Source: Comamonas sp. (GTDB lineage: Bacteria; Pseudomonadota; Gammaproteobacteria; Burkholderiales; Burkholderiaceae_C). From it: 64,000 bases of DNA. Location: assembly GCA_031277805.1 (NCBI GenBank), contig JAITLR010000017.1, positions 186,001 through 250,000 on the forward strand, read 5' to 3'. The translations under genes were made by a program, and so were the position numbers. Within the stretch, counting starts at the first letter, position 1. Every line of letters begins with the position of its first letter. The notes under the pieces were generated by a model. That model saw only the letters and a list, made by a program, of their open reading frames with translations, was not told the DNA's origin and ran no database searches. Positions 50,438 through 58,510 of this stretch are shown piece after piece.

Positions 50438-52423
50438 TTAGCGACCCGGCGCCGAGATGAATGGACGTGACTGCAGGATGATGACCTGATCCCCCTGCAC
50501 GGCCCATTCAATGTCCTGGTCCTTGCCGCCAAAACGCTGCTTGACGCCGGCGCCGGCACGGGCCAGGCGCTGCACCAGTTCGTCGCTGAGCACGGCGCGG
50601 CCGGCGGCCACAGGCACTTCGCGCACGCCGCCCTTGCTGTCCAGCTGCAGGGCCACATCATCTTGTGAGCGGTTGAGCACCTGAACGGCCTTGCTGCGGC
50701 TGTTGTAGAGGATTTGCTCTGCGACGCGCTTGCCTTCCACCACGCGTATGCCTATGCCGCGCTTGGCGGCGATATAGGTGGCGTAGCGGCGGCCAGCGTC
50801 AAACGGGTCACGCGTGATCATCACACCAGAGGCTGCGGAGTCCACCGCTTTTTGTACAAAGACCGACATGACAACCTGCTGGTCGTCAATGCCTGCGGCC
50901 TGCCGGGCTTCCCAGGCTTCGAAGTTGTAGACCGAGGCCCAGACCTTGCGCACGGCGGCTGCCAGATCGGCGCTGCTGCGCACATTGGGAACGGTGGTGT
51001 AGAGCCCGGCACCGCTGAAATTCGGCAGGTCTTCGGAGCTTGAGGAACTGCGTACGAACACGCCCTGGCTGCCCAGCTGGCTGGCCCAGCGTTTGGCCCA
51101 GGTATCTGCGACAGCCGGGCTGACAGGCCATTGTTCGATTTCGGACTGCAGCTTAGACAGGGCCTGCCTGCGAACTCCTGCATCCGTAGCAAAACCGGGC
51201 TGCTGGCGCATGCGGGCAATGCGCTCGGCAAGGCCGTTGGCACGCATGAAGTCGGTATAGGAGGCAAAAGGAATGCAAAAGCCATCGGGCACGATCACGT
51301 CGGCCAGCTTGGCCGACTGAATCTCGCCCAGGTTGGCTGCCTTGGCACCGCAGCGTTGCCGGTCCGCACCGCGCAGGCTGGCCAGTGGAATCAGATCGCT
51401 GCGTTTCAGATCGGGTTTGATGAGTACGCGATTGCCATTGGCGGGCTTGTTCTGGGCCTGCTTTTCAGCGGCCTGACGTTCGGCATCCGTGGCGGCGCGC
51501 AGCTGCATGCCCGAAGCCTGCACTTCGATATGCACCCATTGGCCGTTGAACGGTGCATATTGCTCGGCGGCTTTCTGCACATAGGCATTGGGTATGCCCC
51601 AGCCGCGGGCCAGTAGGTTGACGTGGGAGAGCACGGTAGAGGGGCGTTCCGTGAGCACGCCAGCCACCGGGGGCAGGCTGATGGGGACCTCGCGCAGCAG
51701 GACGATGTCCTGCGGTTTCAGGTCGTCGACCGCTTCTGCGGAGGACAGAATGCGCAGCCGACCCGTGGCCTGGCCCTGATTCAGTGGCAGGAAGGTCTGC
51801 GAGCCCAGCAACTGGGCTTGCGTGACGGCTTCGATGCCGGCAGCCTGGGCGACGGACTCATGCAGGGTGGAGTTGGCCTTGAAGCGCAGCGGGGCAAAGA
51901 AGCTGGCCTTGAGTGCGCTGGCCGTGGTCTGCAGCAACTGGGGCGTCAGTTGGTCGCCTTCCCAGAACTCATAGCTGTAGTCCTTGAGCGTGGGCTGCCA
52001 GCTCAGTGTGCCCAAGATAAAGCGTCGCTCAGGCTCGCGGTAGTTGCGATTGAGCGCCTGTTTGCCCGGTGGCAGCAGGCGCTTGGCATGCAGGAAATCT
52101 TCGTGAAAGGCGTAACGCGGCGTGTTGATGAAATAGACCTTGGCCGGCTTGCTTTGACGGTCGATGACAAACAGCAGATGCGGCATGGCGCTGGCGCTGC
52201 CGGCGTCGTAGACGCGGGCCAGACGGTCAAAGTCCGCGCGGCTGCCCAGGAGGCTGAGGCTGGCGGGAGAGGCGCGGTTGCCGCTGGCATCGACCGGGCT
52301 GCCAGCGCCGGAGTCATAGGCCGAGGGCTTGCGCACCACCAGTGCATGGGCGGGGCCGATGAAGGCTGTCAGCAGGGTGCAGGAAAGTAGCAGGGGGCCC
52401 AGGTCTGGCAGCAGTTGTCTCAT
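50438..52423 (-). CDS. Exported PEP/pyruvate-binding, glucan-water-dikinase-like protein
   Basis: The 661-residue product begins with a signal peptide, probably cleaved after AHA (residue 27). An uncharacterised N-terminal domain with RRFILGTLSW and YEFWEGD is followed by a swivel segment PSTVLSHVNLLARGWGIPNA with His267. A C-terminal PPDK-type ATP-binding domain follows: GAKAANLGE (359-367), VRSSSSSEDLPNFSGAGLY (457-475), VWASVYN and DIEWA...LQSRPF (637-654). Histidine first and ATP domain last is the order of glucan/phosphoglucan water dikinases, and the GLYTTVPNV wording also recalls them. PEP synthase has the reverse order. The acceptor is unknown, and a periplasmic ATP-dependent enzyme would be puzzling. 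Its ATG lies one base after the prfA stop. Confidence 0.78.
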   Translation of the reverse strand: MRQLLPDLGPLLLSCTLLTAFIGPAHALVVRKPSAYDSGAGSPVDASGNRASPASLSLLGSRADFDRLARVYDAGSASAMPHLLFVIDRQSKPAKVYFINTPRYAFHEDFLHAKRLLPPGKQALNRNYREPERRFILGTLSWQPTLKDYSYEFWEGDQLTPQLLQTTASALKASFFAPLRFKANSTLHESVAQAAGIEAVTQAQLLGSQTFLPLNQGQATGRLRILSSAEAVDDLKPQDIVLLREVPISLPPVAGVLTERPSTVLSHVNLLARGWGIPNAYVQKAAEQYAPFNGQWVHIEVQASGMQLRAATDAERQAAEKQAQNKPANGNRVLIKPDLKRSDLIPLASLRGADRQRCGAKAANLGEIQSAKLADVIVPDGFCIPFASYTDFMRANGLAERIARMRQQPGFATDAGVRRQALSKLQSEIEQWPVSPAVADTWAKRWASQLGSQGVFVRSSSSSEDLPNFSGAGLYTTVPNVRSSADLAAAVRKVWASVYNFEAWEARQAAGIDDQQVVMSVFVQKAVDSAASGVMITRDPFDAGRRYATYIAAKRGIGIRVVEGKRVAEQILYNSRSKAVQVLNRSQDDVALQLDSKGGVREVPVAAGRAVLSDELVQRLARAGAGVKQRFGGKDQDIEWAVQGDQVIILQSRPFISAPGR

Positions 52424-52424
52424 G

Positions 52425-53504
52425 TCAATGGGTCTCTAGTTCGGCAAGCAGTTCGGCTTCGCGGGCATGTTGCAGGGCTTCGATCACATCGCCCAGATCG
52501 CCTTCCATTACGGCCAGCAGCTTGTATAGCGTGAGGTTGATGCGGTGGTCGGTCAGGCGACCTTGCGGGAAATTGTAGGTACGGATGCGGTCACTGCGGT
52601 CGCCAGAGCCTATCAGGCCTTTGCGCATGGCCGCTTCCTTGGCTGCACGTTCGCTGCGCTCTTTTTCCTGAATGCGGGCCTGCAGCACCTGCAGGGCCTT
52701 GGCCTTGTTGCTGTGCTGGCTGCGTCCGTCCTGACATTCGGCCACGATGCCGGTGGGCAGGTGGACCACGCGCACGGCGGAGTCGGTCTTGTTGATGTGC
52801 TGACCACCAGCGCCGCTGGCACGGAAGGTGTCGATGCGCAGGTCGGCGGGGTTGAGTGTGATGGCCTCGGCTTCGTCAGGCTCGGGCATCACGGCCACGG
52901 TGCAGGCGCTGGTGTGGATGCGGCCCTGGGTTTCGGTGGCGGGCACGCGTTGCACGCGGTGGCCACCGGACTCGAAGCGCAGCGCGCCGTAGACGTTGTC
53001 ACCTTCAATGCGCAACACCACTTCCTTGTAGCCGCCGATTTCATTCTCGTTGGCGCTCATGACTTCCACCTTCCAGCCTACGTTGGCGGCATAGCGGGTG
53101 TACATGCGGGTCAGATCGCCGGCAAACAGGGCAGACTCGTCACCACCTGTCCCCGCACGGATTTCGACAAAGGCCGGGCGGGCGTCATCGGGGTCCTTGG
53201 GCAGTAGCAGACGCTGCAGCTCGGCCTCAAGCTTGAGCAGTTCCTGCTCGCCATTGGTGATTTCTTCCTGCGCCATTTCGGCCATGTCGGGATCACCAAG
53301 CATTTCGCGGGCGGCGGAGACATCGGCTTCGGTCTGCTGGTAGCGGGTGTAGCGGCTGGCAATGGCGGTCACGTCGGCATGTTCGCGCGAGATGGCGCGG
53401 TACTGCTTCATGTCGCCCATGATGTCCTCGCGCGAGAGCAGGAAGTCCAGCTCCTGCAGGCGTTGGGCATAGCGTTCTAGCTGATTGCGCAAAAAGTCTT
53501 GCAT
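52425..53504 (-). CDS. prfA: Peptide chain release factor 1
   Basis: RF1 ends translation at UAA and UAG. The 359-residue protein has the tripeptide anticodon PAT in [15 protein letters not shown] and the catalytic GGQ in [15 protein letters not shown]. The ATG at 53504 ([12 protein letters not shown]) is chosen; an upstream GTG adds four residues. hemA precedes it on the strand. Its stop is one base from the start of the dikinase-like gene. Confidence 0.97.
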   Translation of the reverse strand: MQDFLRNQLERYAQRLQELDFLLSREDIMGDMKQYRAISREHADVTAIASRYTRYQQTEADVSAAREMLGDPDMAEMAQEEITNGEQELLKLEAELQRLLLPKDPDDARPAFVEIRAGTGGDESALFAGDLTRMYTRYAANVGWKVEVMSANENEIGGYKEVVLRIEGDNVYGALRFESGGHRVQRVPATETQGRIHTSACTVAVMPEPDEAEAITLNPADLRIDTFRASGAGGQHINKTDSAVRVVHLPTGIVAECQDGRSQHSNKAKALQVLQARIQEKERSERAAKEAAMRKGLIGSGDRSDRIRTYNFPQGRLTDHRINLTLYKLLAVMEGDLGDVIEALQHAREAELLAELETH

Positions 53505-53631
53505 GGTGTTTACCAATGGCTGAGAACATGCACCGCAGCATGTTCCTTGAAGGAGAGAGGGGAGAAGTCTTCAGGCCGCGACAGGGCCTGGGCGCTGCGG
53601 AAAGAGCAGCGCGGTATGCGGGCGAGCGCCG

Positions 53632-54936
53632 CTAAAGCTTGCTGGAGTTGCGGCTGGCGCGCAGGAACAGGCGGGAGACAGCGTCGGCCGTCTGGGCACG
53701 CTCTTCGGCACCGCCCTTGTGCAGCTCGGCCATGGTGCCGTGCAGCATTTTTTGTGTCAGTCCACGTGACAGGGCTTCCAGCACGGTGTCTATGTCTTCA
53801 CCCTTGGCCAGCAGTTTTTTGGCACGAGCAATCTCCATGGCGCGCCAAGTATCGGCCTGGGCATTGACCTGCTGAATCAGCGAAACCGAGCCACCCATGG
53901 GGCTGCGCTGGTCCATCCACTGCATGAAGTGCTGCACGCCGGTGTCGATGATGACTTCGGCCTGCTGCACGGCAGCCTGGCGCTGGGCCTGGCCGGTGCG
54001 CACCACAGTGGCCAGATCGTCCACGGTGTAGAGATAGACGTCGTTGAGGTTCTTGACCTCGGATTCGATGTCGCGCGGCACAGCCAGATCCACCATGAAG
54101 ATGGGGCGGCGCTTGCGCTTTTTGAGAGCGGACTCCACCGCACCCAGGCCGATGATGGGCAGGGTGGACGCGGTGCAGCTGATGATGGCGTCGTATTCGT
54201 GCAGATGCTCTGGCAGATCGGCCAGACGCATGGTGCCAGCGCCGAACTGGGCAGCCAGCTTCTCGCCGCGCTCCATGGTGCGGTTGGCGATGGTGATCTG
54301 CTTGGGATTGCGCGCGGCAAAGTGGGTGGAGACCAGCTCGATCATCTCGCCTGCACCGACAAACAGCACGCGGATCTTGGACAGGTCTTCAAACAGCTGG
54401 CCGGCCAGGCGCACGGCAGCGGCGGCCATGGAAATCGAGTGCGCGCCGATTTCGGTGGAGCTGCGAACTTCCTTGGCGACGGCAAAGCTGCGCTGGAACA
54501 ACTGATTCAGCGTGGAGCCCAGAGCGCCCGCTGTTTCGGCAGCGCGCACGGCATTCTTCATCTGGCCCAGGATCTGGGCTTCGCCCAGCACCATGGAGTC
54601 CAAGCCCGAAGCAACGCGGAAGGCGTGGCGCGCAACCGAGCCGTCTTGCAGCAGATAGGAGTGCTGGCGCAGCAACTCGGGTGCGACGCCGCCGCTATTG
54701 GCCAGCCAGTGCACGGTGTGTTCCATGGCCGGCGCATTGGCGGCGCAGTAGATTTCCGTGCGGTTGCAGGTGGAGAGAATGGCGGTTTCCACGGCGTCAT
54801 GGGCCTTGCCGGTACTGCTCAGAGAGCTGCGCAGACCTTGCAGCGTCGGCGCGATCTGATCGAGCGCGAACGCAAAACGGCCCCGCATATCGAGCGGAGC
54901 CGTGTGGTGATTGATACCTAAAGCCCAGACTGCCAT
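53632..54936 (-). CDS. hemA: Glutamyl-tRNA reductase
   Basis: HemA reduces glutamyl-tRNA to glutamate semialdehyde, opening the C5 route to heme. The 434-residue protein has NHHTAPLDMRGRFAF, the nucleophile cysteine in STCNRTEIY, the GEAQILGQMKNAVRAA segment, the NADPH site FVGAGEMIEL and a C-terminal dimerisation helix. hemA-prfA linkage is common across proteobacteria. Confidence 0.97.
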   Translation of the reverse strand: MAVWALGINHHTAPLDMRGRFAFALDQIAPTLQGLRSSLSSTGKAHDAVETAILSTCNRTEIYCAANAPAMEHTVHWLANSGGVAPELLRQHSYLLQDGSVARHAFRVASGLDSMVLGEAQILGQMKNAVRAAETAGALGSTLNQLFQRSFAVAKEVRSSTEIGAHSISMAAAAVRLAGQLFEDLSKIRVLFVGAGEMIELVSTHFAARNPKQITIANRTMERGEKLAAQFGAGTMRLADLPEHLHEYDAIISCTASTLPIIGLGAVESALKKRKRRPIFMVDLAVPRDIESEVKNLNDVYLYTVDDLATVVRTGQAQRQAAVQQAEVIIDTGVQHFMQWMDQRSPMGGSVSLIQQVNAQADTWRAMEIARAKKLLAKGEDIDTVLEALSRGLTQKMLHGTMAELHKGGAEERAQTADAVSRLFLRASRNSSKL

Positions 54937-55008
54937 AGGTGCAGATTATAAAATTTCGTGCCGGATTGGGCACCTTGCCGTCTCAAAGCCTTGGAAACGA
55001 TTGCTGTC

Positions 55009-55284
55009 ATGGGTCTTATTGCGAGCGTAAATCATTTACTGAACTTTGTTGCACCGGCGTTTTTCCTGGCGTTGGGCCTGGCGCTGTGCGCTCGTGTTTT
55101 TCAGCAAAACAAGCCTGGATCCCAATCCTTCATTACGCAAGTAGCTATCAATTTCATATTGGGAAGCTTGATTTTGTTTGCTGGTTTATGGCTGTTTTCC
55201 CGGGATGGAAAGATGGCCAGCTATGCAAGCCTGGTTGGCCTATGTGCCTTGTGCCAGTGGGTGCTTTCACGCGGTTGGCGCTGA
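55009..55284 (+). CDS. Small membrane protein of unknown function
   Basis: The 91-residue product has two or three hydrophobic segments: LLNFVAPAFFLALGLALCARV near residues 10-30, INFILGSLILFAGLWLF near 43-60 and ASLVGLCALCQWVL near 67-82. I do not recognise a family. The ATG at 55009 is used; the frame is open 51 bases further upstream. It is divergent from hemA, about 70 bases away, so the two share a promoter region. Confidence 0.65.
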   Translation: MGLIASVNHLLNFVAPAFFLALGLALCARVFQQNKPGSQSFITQVAINFILGSLILFAGLWLFSRDGKMASYASLVGLCALCQWVLSRGWR

Positions 55285-55362
55285 TTACGGCACCAGACGA
55301 GAAGCTGTTTTGTGCAAAAGCTTGATGTGACTCAAGGCGATTGTTGTATTTTCGCCCGCGAC

Positions 55363-56265
55363 TCACAGTGAAATGGCCCTTGGCGCGGCCTGCTCCAGTA
55401 TCCAGTCCCTGAATTGATCAAGTGCTTCCGTCGCTGCGCGGTTGGCCGGGCGGCACAGAAAGTAGCCGCGCTCGATGTTGACTGGTGCATCGAGAGCTAG
55501 GGCCACGCGGCCCGTAGCCAGGTCTTCTTCGACCAGGCAGCGCTGCACCATGGCCACGCCCATACCGGCAGCCACGGCTTGCACCAGCAATGCCACGGTC
55601 TCGAAGTCCGCTGCAGGTGGGGGGCAAGCCTGACTCAGGCCGCGTTCCTGCATCCAGCGCGCCCAGTTGCCGGGGTAGTTGGTGTGAAACAGCAAGGGGC
55701 GGGCCAGCAGGTCCTGCGCGCTGTGAATGGCGTCGCGGCCTTGCAACTCACGTGGGTGGCAGATGGGGATCAGATCTCGTCCAACCACGTATTCCGCTTC
55801 AATGCCTGCGGGCCAGGCAGCGCCCACGCGAATCCAGGCATCGATTTCCGGCGCGGTCAGCGGGTCGTCGCGCCGGTAGGGCGAGAACGAGAGCATGACC
55901 TGCGGGTAGCGGGCATTGAAGTCCGGCAGGCGCGGAATCAGCCAGTGGCTGAACAAGGTGGGCGTGACGGACAGGCGTAGCTGAGGCCCGTGGCGGCGTC
56001 TGCGTGCGGCGGCAGAAGCGGCTTCGATGGCCATGACGGAGGGCTCCACGGCCTGCAGATACTCCTGTCCGGCTGGCGTGAGCGTGTTACGGCGGCCCAG
56101 ACGTTCGAACAGGGCGAAGCCCAGGTGTTCTTCGAGGCGTGCAATGGCGCGGCTGATGCCACCCTGGGTCACATACAACTCCTGCGCGGCCAATGAATAA
56201 CTGCCCAGACGGGCGGCAGCGGCAAAAGCGTGAAGCTCTGACAGAGAAGGGGAGTGCATGCGCAT
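55363..56265 (-). CDS. LysR-type transcriptional regulator
   Basis: The 300-residue protein has a LysR winged helix-turn-helix at the N-terminus (SLSELHAFAAAARLGSYSLA, then QELYVTQGGISRAIARLE) and a periplasmic-binding-type effector domain. GcvA-like wording (WIRVG, FETVALLVQAVAAGMGVAM) places it near that branch. The ATG at 56265 is used; an upstream frame to 56430 runs into the divergent gene's leader. It probably controls the divergent Bug receptor operon. Confidence 0.9.
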   Translation of the reverse strand: MRMHSPSLSELHAFAAAARLGSYSLAAQELYVTQGGISRAIARLEEHLGFALFERLGRRNTLTPAGQEYLQAVEPSVMAIEAASAAARRRRHGPQLRLSVTPTLFSHWLIPRLPDFNARYPQVMLSFSPYRRDDPLTAPEIDAWIRVGAAWPAGIEAEYVVGRDLIPICHPRELQGRDAIHSAQDLLARPLLFHTNYPGNWARWMQERGLSQACPPPAADFETVALLVQAVAAGMGVAMVQRCLVEEDLATGRVALALDAPVNIERGYFLCRPANRAATEALDQFRDWILEQAAPRAISL

Positions 56266-56275
56266 GACGGCATGA

Positions 56276-56293
56276 ATTATGACGGTTGGTAAT
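56276..56293. promoter_or_regulatory. Possible LysR operator
   Basis: ATTATGACGGTTGGTAAT has 4-bp inverted ends (ATTA/TAAT) and lies just upstream of the LysR start in the divergent gap. It is short and could be chance. Confidence 0.3.
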
Positions 56294-56398
56294 ACTTGTG
56301 TGTCTTCTTGTCGCTTTTCCCGGGGCTGTGCAGGCCAGAGAATGAAGAAAAGGAAGAGCTTCTCTTCCATACATAACCTGACTCCAAGGAGAAGCCGC

Positions 56399-57388
56399 AT
56401 GGCCATTCGTCGTACTGTTCTGTCTTCCATCGCCGCATGTGCGGCAGCGGCTGCTTTTGCTCCCGCTTTTGCGGCCGATGCCGTGGCCGACTACCCTAGC
56501 CGTCCCATCCGTCTGGTCGTGCCCTTCGGCGCCGGTGGTTCCACCGATATGGTGGCGCGTCTGCTGGCCGAGAAGATGAGCACGGTGCTGGGCAAGTCCG
56601 TGGTGGTGGACAACAAGGGCGGTGCCGGCGGCTCCATCGGCGCTTCTGAAGTGGCCAAGGCCGCTGCTGACGGTTACACCATCGGCATGGCCACGGTGTC
56701 AACCCATGGCTCCAACCCCGCGATCTTCCGCAAGCTGCCTTACGACGCGATCAAGGACTTCGCCCCCATCACCAATGTGATGGCCGTGCCCAGCGTGTTT
56801 GTGGTCAACGCCAGCGTACCTGCCAAGAACATGAAGGAATTCATCGCGCTGGCCAAGGCCAATCCTAGCAAGTACAGCTTCGCTTCTCCTGGCACGGGTT
56901 CGCTGGGGCATGCCAATATCGAGAACTTCATGAATCTGGCCGGTATCGACCTGCTGCACATCCCTTACAAGGGCGCGGGCCAGGCCATCACCGATGCACT
57001 GGGTGGCCAGGTCAATGCCATGACGGACAACCTGCCCTCGACACTGCCGCATATCAAGGATGGCAAGCTGCGCCCTCTGGCCGTGCTGGCCTTCAAGCGC
57101 GCCGATGTGCTGCCTGATGTGCCCACCTATACAGAACTGGGTTTTCCCCAGATGGGCGATGGCGGCTGGTTCGGTCTGGTCGCGCCTGCTGGCACACCCA
57201 GGCCCATCATCGACAAATTGAATGCAGCAGCGCACAAGGCCATGGCCATGCCTGACTATCTGGAAAAGCAGAAATCCATCTCTGGTGAATCCATGGGCAA
57301 CACGCCCGAGCAGTTCGCCAAGCAGATCAAGACTGCCATTGAACGCTACACCGCAGTGGCCAAACGCGCCAATATCAAGCTGGATTGA
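56399..57388 (+). CDS. Bug-family extracytoplasmic solute receptor (TctC-like), first copy
   Basis: The 329-residue protein has a signal peptide cleaved around AFAADA and the Bug-family features YPSRPIRLVVPFGAGGSTDM, VVVDNKGGAGGSIGA, KLPYD and HIPYKGAGQAITDALGGQVN. Bug proteins bind carboxylates in the periplasm and often feed TctAB or other carriers, none of which is present here. The ATG at 56399 follows AAGGAGA. It is divergent from the LysR gene and 11 bases before the amidohydrolase gene, suggesting a linked function. Confidence 0.9.
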   Translation: MAIRRTVLSSIAACAAAAAFAPAFAADAVADYPSRPIRLVVPFGAGGSTDMVARLLAEKMSTVLGKSVVVDNKGGAGGSIGASEVAKAAADGYTIGMATVSTHGSNPAIFRKLPYDAIKDFAPITNVMAVPSVFVVNASVPAKNMKEFIALAKANPSKYSFASPGTGSLGHANIENFMNLAGIDLLHIPYKGAGQAITDALGGQVNAMTDNLPSTLPHIKDGKLRPLAVLAFKRADVLPDVPTYTELGFPQMGDGGWFGLVAPAGTPRPIIDKLNAAAHKAMAMPDYLEKQKSISGESMGNTPEQFAKQIKTAIERYTAVAKRANIKLD

Positions 57389-57399
57389 TGAAGGCCTGA

Positions 57400-58293
57400 A
57401 TGTCTTTGCCTGACTTTTTGCAAGCCCGGCCCGATCAGCCGGTGCTGGTACAACTGCCCCGGGGCCGGGTGTTGCCCCTAGTCTGCGACTCGCCGCATAG
57501 CGGCACGGCCTATCCAGAAGACTTTGGCACGGTTGTGCCCATGAGCCTGCTGCGCCGTGGCGAGGATACGCATGTGGCAGCGCTCTGGGACCGCTGGCCA
57601 GAGTTTGGAGCGACCTTGCTTGAGGCCACGTTCCCGCGCACCTATATCGATCCCAATCGCAACGAGTCCGATCTGGATCCGGCGCAGATCGAGGGCGAGT
57701 GGCCGGTGCCGCTGGCACCCAGCGTCAAGACCCAGCAGGGGCTGGGCTTGATCTGGCAGCGCATCAGCAAGGCCGGTGTGGCGACGCCGCTGTATGAGCG
57801 CAAGCGCACGGTGGCCGAAGTGCAGCACCGCATTGCCAATTACTGGCGTCCCTACCATGCGGCGCTGGCGCAGGCGATCGATGGCAGCGTGAGCCGCTTT
57901 GGCCGTGTCTGGCACCTGAATCTGCATTCCATGCCCAACGACGTTTACCAGCGCCTGGGGCGCACCGATGCGCCGCCGCTGGCTGACTTTGTGCTGGGCG
58001 ACCGCGACGGCACAACCTGCGCGCCGGAATTCATCCATCTGATTGGCGATACGCTGCAAGGCTTTGGCTACAGCGTGGCCTATAACGAGCCTTACAAGGG
58101 GGTGGAGTTGATTGGTCGCATCGGCCAGCCGCAACTGGGCCGCCATTCGCTGCAGATCGAAATCCGTCGTCCTGTCTATATGGATGAGGATACGCGCGAG
58201 ACCAATGCCGGCTTCGAACCGTTGCGAGGTCACTTCGCCCAGCTCATGCAGGTGGTGGCCGATTATGTCGAGCAACAAATGGCTACAACCTGA
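57400..58293 (+). CDS. N-formylglutamate amidohydrolase family protein
   Basis: The 297-residue protein matches the N-formylglutamate deformylase (HutG-like) family: VCDSPHSGTAYPEDF (residues 28-42), RTYIDPNRNESDLDP, HLNLHSMPNDVYQRLG and HSLQIEIRRPVYMDE. Family enzymes release formate and glutamate at the end of one histidine-degradation route. No other hut genes are nearby. The pairing with a Bug receptor and LysR gene suggests use of an imported formyl- or acyl-amino acid; that is inference. Confidence 0.82.
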   Translation: MSLPDFLQARPDQPVLVQLPRGRVLPLVCDSPHSGTAYPEDFGTVVPMSLLRRGEDTHVAALWDRWPEFGATLLEATFPRTYIDPNRNESDLDPAQIEGEWPVPLAPSVKTQQGLGLIWQRISKAGVATPLYERKRTVAEVQHRIANYWRPYHAALAQAIDGSVSRFGRVWHLNLHSMPNDVYQRLGRTDAPPLADFVLGDRDGTTCAPEFIHLIGDTLQGFGYSVAYNEPYKGVELIGRIGQPQLGRHSLQIEIRRPVYMDEDTRETNAGFEPLRGHFAQLMQVVADYVEQQMATT

Positions 58294-58329
58294 CTGTGAA
58301 TTTCTTGAGAAATCCAGAAAAAACTCTTC

Positions 58330-58356
58330 AAAGCCCGGCATTGCCGGGCTTTTTAT
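58330..58356 (+). terminator. Rho-independent terminator after the amidohydrolase gene
   Basis: AAAGCCCGGC and GCCGGGCTTT pair around ATT, followed by a T-rich tail. Confidence 0.9.
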
Positions 58357-58510
58357 TTCAGTCTGGAAATGTCAAAAAACTGTGGCGGGGAAGCTGCGAT
58401 TCAGGGATTCCTTGCCTCACCTGCTATCAGAATCAGTTACGCTCGCAGGTTGGTGTCATCGTATATCTGATGTAACTACACGAAACAAAGCGTCTAGGAA
58501 TCGTACCGGA

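Noticed and set aside
50438..52423. Phosphoenolpyruvate synthase assignment
   Set aside because: Domain order is reversed, a signal peptide is present and the PEP-binding C-terminal barrel is missing.
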